64,000 nucleotides of DNA. It comes from Nostoc sp. UHCC 0302. Lineage in GTDB: Bacteria; Cyanobacteriota; Cyanobacteriia; Cyanobacteriales; Nostocaceae. Both the position numbers and the translations under genes were made by a program. Positions 43,014-50,088 of this stretch are shown here, in pieces (the stretch's first letter is position 1; each line of letters begins with the position of its first letter). The stretch lies in assembly GCF_038096175.1 (NCBI RefSeq), contig NZ_CP151099.1, positions 3,474,501-3,538,500 of the forward strand, given 5' to 3'. Below the pieces are notes generated by a model, which was not told the origin of the DNA, searched no databases, and worked only from the letters and a program-made list of their open reading frames with translations.

Positions 43014-44573
43014 ATGACTGAATATGATTATATTGTAATTGGTGCAGGCTCGGCAGGCTGTGTTGTCGCCAACCGCCTCACAGAAGATAGTGAAACAACT
43101 GTATTATTACTCGAAGCTGGTGGCCCTGACACCAAACCAGAGATTCAGGTTCCTGTAGAGTTTCCAAACTTAATAGGTAGCGAAGTAGACTGGGCATATT
43201 TCACAGAACCAGAACCGCACCTCAACGGACGTAAACTATTTTCTCCACGTGGTAAAGTTCTAGGTGGTACCAGTTCCATCAACGGCATGGTTTATATGCG
43301 AGGTAATCGCCGCGATTATGACCACTGGCAAGAGTTAGGCAATCCAGGCTGGAGCTACGAGGATGTATTGCCATACTTCAAGAAATCTGAGAATCAGCAG
43401 CATGGAGCAAATGAATTTCATGAAGTCGGGGGACTCCTGAGTGTGACCGATGCCGTGGCTCCAAATGTGGTGTGCGATCGCTTTATTAAAGCCGCAGTAG
43501 CATTGGGTTACAGGCATAATCCTGATTTCAATGGTGCAGAACAGCAGGGTGTAGGATTGCCCCAGTTAAATATTAAAGACGGCAAGCGACACAGTACAGC
43601 AGCAGCTTTTTTAGTACCTATTCTCAATCGCCCCAATTTGACTGTCACCACTCATGCGATCGCAACTAGTTTACTATTTGAGGAGACACGCACAGTTGGG
43701 GTGGAGTATCTGCACAACGGAACGCTACACCAAGTTCGCGTAAATCAAGAAGTCATTCTTTCTGCTGGCGCGTTCGATTCACCAAAACTGCTGATGCTCT
43801 CTGGAATTGGCCCAGCTGAACATCTGCGTGCATTTGACATTCCTGTAGTCATTGATTTGCCTGGTGTCGGTCAAAATCTTCAAGATCATCCCCAAGTTCA
43901 TGTAGCTTACCAAGCGACTCAAGATTTGCAAATTGCCCCAACTAGTAACATTGCCGAAGCAACTTTCTTCGTAGATACCAAAAGCCGCCTAGATACTGTA
44001 CCTTCTTTACAGATGCACTTTGGCCCAGTCATCTGGGTGCAGCCTGAGTATGCCCGTTCTGGGCCGGGATTCACCTTTGCACCCTCTATTACTCATCCCC
44101 AAAGCACAGGTAGTGTGAGTCTGCGTTCTTCTTCCCCACTAGATCCACCCGTTATCCGCATGAACTTTCTCGAAAGTGAGAAAGATATGGAAGTTTTGGT
44201 AGAAGGAATTAAAATTGCGCGTCAGCTTGCTCTTTCAAGCGCATTTGATGAGTTTCGGGGCGAGGAAGTTACTCCAGGTGCTGACGCAACTAGCGACGAA
44301 GCAATCCGAGATTATATCCGCAAAGGGTGTGATACCGATTATCACGTTGTTGGCACTTGCAAAATGGGCGTTGACTCTGAATCAGTGGTAGATCCTGAAT
44401 TACGGGTACATGGTGTTGAGGGCTTGCGTGTTGTAGACGCATCAATTATGCCAACAAATACTACGGGAAATACTAACGCACCCACAATTATGATTGGCGA
44501 AAAGGCAGCCGATTTGATTAAAGCTGCTAGTCGAGTTTCAAAGCAAGCGGCTTTAACAAGTGCGATCGCATAA
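43014..44573 (+). CDS. GMC-family FAD oxidoreductase, copy 2
   Basis: A 519-aa paralogue of copy 1. YDYIVIGAGSAGCVVANRL, PRGKVLGGTSSINGMVYMRG, GAFDSPKLLMLSGIG, active-site His in DYHVVGTCKMG and NTNAPTIMIGEKAADLI. The open frame begins at 42993, but the ATG at 43014 aligns with the paralogues. Compared with copy 1 it has VVGTC instead of PVGTC after the active-site His, and PTNTTGNTN instead of PTITTGNTN. The differences could alter substrate choice. It is the first gene before the O-methyltransferase/P450 scar. Confidence 0.92.
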   Translation: MTEYDYIVIGAGSAGCVVANRLTEDSETTVLLLEAGGPDTKPEIQVPVEFPNLIGSEVDWAYFTEPEPHLNGRKLFSPRGKVLGGTSSINGMVYMRGNRRDYDHWQELGNPGWSYEDVLPYFKKSENQQHGANEFHEVGGLLSVTDAVAPNVVCDRFIKAAVALGYRHNPDFNGAEQQGVGLPQLNIKDGKRHSTAAAFLVPILNRPNLTVTTHAIATSLLFEETRTVGVEYLHNGTLHQVRVNQEVILSAGAFDSPKLLMLSGIGPAEHLRAFDIPVVIDLPGVGQNLQDHPQVHVAYQATQDLQIAPTSNIAEATFFVDTKSRLDTVPSLQMHFGPVIWVQPEYARSGPGFTFAPSITHPQSTGSVSLRSSSPLDPPVIRMNFLESEKDMEVLVEGIKIARQLALSSAFDEFRGEEVTPGADATSDEAIRDYIRKGCDTDYHVVGTCKMGVDSESVVDPELRVHGVEGLRVVDASIMPTNTTGNTNAPTIMIGEKAADLIKAASRVSKQAALTSAIA

Positions 44574-44609
44574 CTAGCTAAATTTACGCTTCAGCAAAAA
44601 CAGAGATTT

Positions 44610-45029
44610 ATGACGAACATGATTCCTGAGCGACTTTCCTCCGATGCTCCTCCTGCACGCGCCCTACTCGCCATGATCTTTGGCGCTGTACAGACGCAAT
44701 TACTAAGTGTGACTGCACAGCTTGGGATTCCCGATCTCTTGAAAGATAGTCCCAAATCTGTAAAAGCCTTAGCAGAAGCTACTGGCACGCAGGAGCCTGC
44801 TTTGTCGAGGCTACTACGGGCGCTAACAGACTTGGGTATTGTTGTGGAAACGGCACCTGGGCAATTCATCTGCACTCCAATGGGCGCTCTGTTGCAAGCC
44901 GATTCCCCCAATTCGCTACGCGAATATGCCATGTTATTTGGGCGATCGCTGGCATTCGACACCTGGGCTAATCTGCTGCATAGCGTACACACTGGTATGA
45001 GCGCGTTTGAAGATCGCTTTGGAATGAAT
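44610..45029 (+). pseudogene. O-methyltransferase, N-terminal fragment
   Basis: Encodes the dimerisation/winged-helix half of a class I O-methyltransferase (LLAMIFGAVQTQLLSVTAQL, LAEATGTQEPALSRLLRAL, FICTPMGALLQADSPNSL, FGRSLAFDTWANLLHSVHTG). After FEDRFGMNIY the frame passes into P450 sequence in the wrong frame. The SAM-binding half is absent, so it cannot be active. It would have methylated a hydroxyl group of a small molecule, matching the oxidoreductases around it. Confidence 0.8.
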
Positions 45030-45504
45030 ATCTACAGACTTGATTCCCAATGGGGTGAATGCACTGCTGAGTCATCCAGAGCAACTGCAAAAATTGCAAG
45101 AAAATCCGGCTTTGATCAATTCCGCAGTGGAAGAAATGATCCGGTTCGATAGCCCCGCACCTTTTGTCTTTCGGATTGCCAAACAAGACTTGACAATTGG
45201 CGGTAAGGACATCCCGGCGGGTAGCGTCATCGCTCTAGGGCTGGGGGCGGCGAATCACGACCCGGAAAAGTTTGACTCACCCGACGTTTTTAATATTACG
45301 CGATCGCCTAACGAACACCTTGGGTTTGCTCCGGGCATTCACTTTTGTCTGGGAGTCGTTTTAGCTCGTATGGAGTTAACTATTTGCTTCAACACATTAC
45401 TTAAAAGATTGCCAAATCTTAGATTCGATCCCGATAAGCAAGCTATTCCTAGACATACCAGCCTAGTTTTCAAGGGGTACGATTCACTACCCGTAAAGTT
45501 TTGA
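45030..45504 (+). pseudogene. Cytochrome P450, C-terminal fragment
   Basis: From LIPNGVNALLSHPEQLQKL on, the frame codes the last 155 residues of a bacterial P450: the K-helix EEMIRFDSPAPFVFR (ExxR), then GKDIPAGSVIALGLGAANHD and the haem-Cys loop LGFAPGIHFCLGVVLARME, to a natural end PVKF. The N-terminal 60% including the oxygen-binding I-helix is missing. A deletion joined it to the O-methyltransferase remnant. It can still be transcribed with the GMC genes. Confidence 0.85.
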
Positions 45505-45613
45505 AGTGATTAGTGAGAGGCGATCGCCTACCGATTTTTTAGCAAAATTGACGAGTTGCCAACAAAGACATTCAAATTAACTATACGCAGCTGAATTTAA
45601 AAATTTAGTAAAA

Positions 45614-47176
45614 ATGATGGCTCAATACGACTATATTGTTATTGGTGCAGGTTCAGCAGGCTGTGTTCTTGCCAATCGTCTGACTGAAGACGGTAAAACA
45701 ACCGTGTTATTGCTGGAAGCTGGTAATCCTGATAGTAAACCGGAGATTCCTATCCCTGTAGAGTTTCCTAAACTATTTAACTCAGAGGTGGACTGGGCAT
45801 ATTTTACCGAACCAGAGCCATACCTAAATGGGCGTAAAATCTATTGTCCACGCGGTAAAGTCCTTGGTGGCAGCAGTTCGATCAACGTCATGATTTATAT
45901 GCGAGGCAACCGTCACGATTACGATCGCTGGCAGAATTTAGGTAATACTGGTTGGGGCTACCAAGATGTATTGCCTTACTTCAAGAAATCTGAAAACCAG
46001 CAGCGTGGAGCATCGCAATTTCATGCTGTCGATGGTCTGCTGAGTGTAAGTGACCCAATTGCACCTAACCCAATATCACAATACTTTCTTGAAGCAGCCA
46101 CAGCAATGGGCTATAAGCTTAATCCTGATTTCAACGGCGCAAATCAAGAAGGTGCGGGGCTTTACCAGTTGACTGTCAAAAATGGTAAGCGGCACAGCAC
46201 CGCAGGGGCATTCCTAGTGCCAATTTTAAATCGTCCCAATTTGACAATTACTACAGGAGCGTCAGTTACCCGTTTACTGTTTGAAGGGAAGCGTACAGTT
46301 GGCGTGGAGTATCTGCAAAATGGGAAAATCCACCAATCTTTTGTCAACCAAGAAGTGATTCTTTCTGCTGGCGTGTTCGATTCGCCCAAGTTACTCATGC
46401 TTTCCGGGATTGGTTCAGCAGAACACCTGAGCGCATTAGGAATTCCTGCGATCGTTGATTTACCGGGTGTCGGGCAGAATCTCCAAGATCATGTATATGT
46501 GCAAGTGGGTTATCAAGCCACTCAGGAGTTGCAACCTGCCGCCACCAGCAATATCGCAGAAGCTGGTTTATTCGTGCATACCGAAGCTAATACAGATATT
46601 ACACCAGATTTACAGCTTTCCTGCGGCCCAGTTTTGTGGATGCAACTTGAGTCTCCTCGCTCTAGTTGGGGATTCACCTTTGCAGTGGGTACAACACATT
46701 GTTACAGCCGTGGTAGTGTCAGCTTGCGTTCTTCTGACCCCAAAGATCCACCGTTAATCCGCATGAACTATCTCCAGAATGAAAAAGATATGCAAGTTCT
46801 TGTGGAAGGAATTAAAGTCTCCCGTCAACTTGCTTATTCAGGAGCATTTTATCAATTATTAAGCGAGGAAGTCGCTCCTGGTGATGACGTAATAAGTGAC
46901 GAAGCAATTCGAGCTTACATCCTTAAAACTTGCGAGACTGCACATCATCCTGTCGGGACTTGTAAAATGGGCGTTGATGAAGGCGCAGTTGTAGACCCCG
47001 AACTACGGGTACATGGTGTTGAAGGTTTACGTGTCGTAGATGCTTCAATTATGCCAACTATTATTACGGGAAACACTAATGCACCCACAATTATGATTGG
47101 CGAAAAAGCAGCCGATTTGATTAAAGCCACAAAGCTAACTCTACAGCAAGAAGTGGAGTTAGCAAAACTTTCATAA
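45614..47176 (+). CDS. GMC-family FAD oxidoreductase, copy 3
   Basis: A 520-aa third paralogue: YDYIVIGAGSAGCVLANRL, PRGKVLGGSSSINVMIYMRG, GVFDSPKLLMLSGIG, His in AHHPVGTCKMG and NTNAPTIMIGEKAADLI. Two adjacent ATGs at 45614 and 45617 are equivalent starts. It keeps all FAD and active-site elements. VOC copy 2 follows 82 bp later, so the pairing of GMC with VOC is kept but the order is reversed compared with module 1. Confidence 0.92.
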   Translation: MMAQYDYIVIGAGSAGCVLANRLTEDGKTTVLLLEAGNPDSKPEIPIPVEFPKLFNSEVDWAYFTEPEPYLNGRKIYCPRGKVLGGSSSINVMIYMRGNRHDYDRWQNLGNTGWGYQDVLPYFKKSENQQRGASQFHAVDGLLSVSDPIAPNPISQYFLEAATAMGYKLNPDFNGANQEGAGLYQLTVKNGKRHSTAGAFLVPILNRPNLTITTGASVTRLLFEGKRTVGVEYLQNGKIHQSFVNQEVILSAGVFDSPKLLMLSGIGSAEHLSALGIPAIVDLPGVGQNLQDHVYVQVGYQATQELQPAATSNIAEAGLFVHTEANTDITPDLQLSCGPVLWMQLESPRSSWGFTFAVGTTHCYSRGSVSLRSSDPKDPPLIRMNYLQNEKDMQVLVEGIKVSRQLAYSGAFYQLLSEEVAPGDDVISDEAIRAYILKTCETAHHPVGTCKMGVDEGAVVDPELRVHGVEGLRVVDASIMPTIITGNTNAPTIMIGEKAADLIKATKLTLQQEVELAKLS

Positions 47177-47258
47177 TGTTTAAACTCATTTTTCAAATCT
47201 TTTGAGTGCAACGCTTTCAATCTTCTGTGTCTTTTAGTTATTTAAAGAGAGTAATTTA

Positions 47259-47741
47259 ATGATTCATCACCTTTCTATTTCTGCTGAAAATCCTCAGCAC
47301 GTTGCCCAAGTTCTCGCTGAAATCTTGCAAGGACAAGCGACACCCCATCCTTTTAGCCCAGACGGTTATATCGTTTTTCCTTTTGATGAATATGGTACAG
47401 AAATTGAAGTTTATTCTTTAGGAACTGAAATAACACCTGGTGACAGTGAGGAGAAACGAGCATATATACAAAATCCTGCTGCTTCTAAGTTTACAGCTAC
47501 CCATTTCATGATCTCTGTACCTGCCAGCGCCGAACAAATTGAGCAAATTGCCCAACGTGAAGATTGGCTTATGGAACGCGCTAGCTTCGGCTTTGATTTC
47601 ATTTTGTTGTGGGTGGAAAACAGATTGTTAATAGAGTTACTGACTCCGGAGATCACTACTCAATACATAGCGTTTACAAAACGAGAAAATTTGAGAAAAT
47701 ATTTTGTTTTCCCTGATAGCGACAATTCACCTAAAAGTTGA
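47259..47741 (+). CDS. VOC (glyoxalase-like) protein, copy 2
   Basis: A 160-aa paralogue of the gene at 35545: MIHHLSISAENPQHVAQVLA, YIVFPFDEYGTEIEVYSLGT, ATHFMISVPASAEQIEQIAQ and LWVENRLLIELLTPEI. The tail after that differs completely (REDW... ends in SDNSPKS). AGAGAG at about 10 bp before the ATG could be the ribosome site. It lies between GMC copy 3 and the monooxygenase. A role as binding or isomerising partner for a GMC product is inferred only from repeated adjacency. Confidence 0.72.
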   Translation: MIHHLSISAENPQHVAQVLAEILQGQATPHPFSPDGYIVFPFDEYGTEIEVYSLGTEITPGDSEEKRAYIQNPAASKFTATHFMISVPASAEQIEQIAQREDWLMERASFGFDFILLWVENRLLIELLTPEITTQYIAFTKRENLRKYFVFPDSDNSPKS

Positions 47742-47890
47742 TGGGTTGTGCATCGTAAATAACTATGACAGACATCATTTTTAGACAGGGAACTTTGTGC
47801 TGGGATGTCTTTGGGCTTGATGGAGTCAAAAAGCTAAGTAAAACAAGAGTTATGGATAGACTAACAAGCGATCGCTAATAATCACTGGCA

Positions 47891-49357
47891 ATGAGTATAA
47901 AAATGAATATAAAAACTATTGGTATTATTGGCTCTGGAGTCGCTGGGTTAACAACTGCTAAAGTTCTACAAAACGCAGGGTTTACTTGCGAGATATTTGA
48001 GAAAAGTCAAAAACTGGGCGGCGTGTGGACAGTTGGATATCACAATTTTGGGCTACAAGAGCCTTCTAAGCTTTATGAATTTCCTGACTATCCCATGCCC
48101 GAAAGCTATCCGCAGTTGCCATCGGGTCAGCAAATTCGCTCTTATCTGGAAGATTATGCTCACCATTTCCAAATTTTTGACAAAATTCATTTTAACAGTA
48201 TAGTCAACGAGCTGGAACCAATATCTGATAATCGCTGGATTCTTCACTACACAAATAGGGAAACTGGAGAAACAACTCAAAAACAGTTTGATTTTATTGT
48301 TGTCTCAACTGGGCTGTACTCTAATCCTTATATCCCCCATGTTCCCAACCGAGAAGTTTTTTCTGGTAAGGTTTTGCATTCCTCAGAATACAAATCACCT
48401 GACTTGATTAAGAATCGCAAAGTCACTGTTGTCGGATTTGGCAAGAGTGCCTTAGATATTGCCACAGATGCGACACAATCGGCAACGGATGTAACTTTAG
48501 TTTTCAAAAATGCTTACTGGCCCGTACCTTTACGAATATTAGGATTAATTGATTTTAGAGTTATTTTCTTAAATCGTTTAGTAGGTGGATTTTTACCTCT
48601 GTATCAACGCCCCTACAAGTGGGAAGAAAATCTCCACAAGTATTTTCCGTGGCTGGTTTGGGGATTTTGGCGATTTGTAGAAATTATATTGCGCCTGCAA
48701 TATCGAATGAAAGAATCCAATACTATTCCATCTCATCCGGCTGAGAAAGGTGTGTTTGCTCAAGGTTTTATCCCACAGGATGAAACATATAAAATGATGC
48801 GTCAGGGCGCAATTAAAGTACAACGCACAAGCATTGAACAGTTTACACCCGATGGTTTAGTTCTAGGAAACGGGGTTCACCTTGATAGCGATGTTGTTAT
48901 CTTTGCTACAGGATGGAAACCTAATAATAGCTTTTTACCAAAGGCTTTTCAATCTACAGTGGAAGATGATGGTGTTTATCTTTACCGCCATATTATTCAC
49001 CCCGATTTATCTTCTTTAGCTTTTATCGGTTGGGCTTCTACATTTTCCAATTCGCTTACAACTTACTTAGAAGTTATCTGGCTAACTCACTTGTTAAAAG
49101 GCAAGATTAAACTGCCTGAACGTGAGACGATGTTACAAGAAATTTCACAAATGAAACGCTGGAAACGCGGCTTTATTCCACCTATTTCTGGACGCAGTTC
49201 GCTGCTGCAAGCACATATGTGGCATTATCACGATGAATTGCTGCACGATCTCTCGATTAATCCATACCGCAAACACAATATTATTGCCGAGTGGCTGCAA
49301 GATTATCGACCTACTGATTATCGTGATATTGATGAAGCGATCGCTTCATCAATTTAG
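47891..49357 (+). CDS. Flavin-containing monooxygenase (FMO/Baeyer-Villiger type)
   Basis: A 488-aa FAD- and NADPH-dependent monooxygenase. FAD motif GIIGSGVAGLTTAKVL, the FMO identifying motif FSGKVLHSSEYKSP (FxGxxxHxxxY type), NADPH motif VTVVGFGKSALDIAT, and VVIFATGWKPNNSFLP with the ATG motif. A second ATG at 47903 is an equally possible start. It would insert oxygen at a soft nucleophile or ketone. A 53-codon duplicate of its 5' end is found at 56448. It closes the oxidoreductase cluster and is followed by a hairpin. Confidence 0.9.
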   Translation: MSIKMNIKTIGIIGSGVAGLTTAKVLQNAGFTCEIFEKSQKLGGVWTVGYHNFGLQEPSKLYEFPDYPMPESYPQLPSGQQIRSYLEDYAHHFQIFDKIHFNSIVNELEPISDNRWILHYTNRETGETTQKQFDFIVVSTGLYSNPYIPHVPNREVFSGKVLHSSEYKSPDLIKNRKVTVVGFGKSALDIATDATQSATDVTLVFKNAYWPVPLRILGLIDFRVIFLNRLVGGFLPLYQRPYKWEENLHKYFPWLVWGFWRFVEIILRLQYRMKESNTIPSHPAEKGVFAQGFIPQDETYKMMRQGAIKVQRTSIEQFTPDGLVLGNGVHLDSDVVIFATGWKPNNSFLPKAFQSTVEDDGVYLYRHIIHPDLSSLAFIGWASTFSNSLTTYLEVIWLTHLLKGKIKLPERETMLQEISQMKRWKRGFIPPISGRSSLLQAHMWHYHDELLHDLSINPYRKHNIIAEWLQDYRPTDYRDIDEAIASSI

Positions 49358-49394
49358 CCAACAGCAATATTAATTGTGAAAATCTTAGGCTCAT

Positions 49395-49423
49395 CTCCCC
49401 GGCTTCTCCAAGAAGTCGGGGAG
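49395..49423 (+). terminator. Hairpin behind the monooxygenase gene
   Basis: CTCCCCGGCTTCT and AGAAGTCGGGGAG pair (one G-T mismatch) around CCA, 38 bp after the stop. No strong T run follows (CTTGTTG). The same hairpin type is a common dispersed repeat in cyanobacteria, so a terminator role is uncertain. Confidence 0.5.
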
Positions 49424-49640
49424 CTTGTTGTTCACGAATGATTTAGGATTGCTATAGCAGCCTTGCGTCCCAAAGGAAGGTTGCATTTAGTTGGGATAAT
49501 TCCTAAAGTATCATTCCAGAGCCTTCCTTAGATTCTCGGATAAAAATCGATCTCTACTAGTCCAATCACTTGACTAAAGTAGAGTGTAGGACTTTTGTCG
49601 TGCATTAGCTAAATAATATTTTTTAACTTCATAAATTGAC

Positions 49641-49715
49641 TTTCCAAAAGTGGAAAACTAATTTCCTGCCTTGACGATGCAAATATAATCAAATTTATCT
49701 ATTCTGAAAGTATAG
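49641..49715 (+). promoter_or_regulatory. Shared 5' regulatory block, copy C
   Basis: TTTCCAAAAGTGGAAA (49641-49656), third TTTCC at 49662, CTTGACGATG at 49670 and TATCTATTCTGA at 49696: offsets 0, 21, 29 and 55 as in A and B. The bases between the elements differ from A and B, so conservation is confined to the elements. It precedes the short ORFs and the LysM/beta-helix/chitosanase gene. Confidence 0.68.
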
Positions 49716-49788
49716 ACAGCTTAAATGCGTCACAGATCATCAATGCATAAGTCATAATTTATTGCCATTTATTTGGAAATTAAAACTT

Positions 49789-49824
49789 ATGCTGTTTCAA
49801 CTAAACCTTAATTCATTAAAGTGA
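49789..49824 (+). CDS. 11-aa leader-like ORF behind block C
   Basis: MLFQLNLNSLK then TGA. The start resembles MLFNLSNSNKS behind block A, including the preceding bases AAACTTATG. It ends 7 bp before the next ATG and may be translated in coupling with it or be a truncated homologue of the 87-aa peptide. Confidence 0.3.
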   Translation: MLFQLNLNSLK

Positions 49825-49831
49825 GAAATAT

Positions 49832-50011
49832 ATGCAGCTTCTAAACAAAGATAGCAAAGATTTGCTTCTTTCACAACCACCAGTATCGTTAGCAATTTCT
49901 CTACAAGATAAGAAGAAACCCCTAACTAAACTTTCAATTTTATGGATGCAAGAATTTGATGGAGAACGTTATCACTTAGTTGCAAGATGGATTAAAGAAG
50001 CAGAAATTTAA
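49832..50011 (+). CDS. 59-aa hypothetical protein behind block C
   Basis: MQLLNKDSKDLLLSQPPVSL, a basic KKKPLTKLSILWMQEF and an amphipathic end ERYHLVARWIKEAEI. No family recognised. The KKPLTKLS...LWM part aligns with KRPLTTKS...WWM of the 87-aa peptide behind block A. GTGAGAA about 9 bp upstream may serve as ribosome site. It is 77 bp before the large fusion gene. Confidence 0.5.
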   Translation: MQLLNKDSKDLLLSQPPVSLAISLQDKKKPLTKLSILWMQEFDGERYHLVARWIKEAEI

Positions 50012-50088
50012 GTAGTTTTGGAAGCTTGAAAACTTATTAAGCATCAATTTTTATCAAAACGCAAACATTAACCAATTAAAGTAAATTT

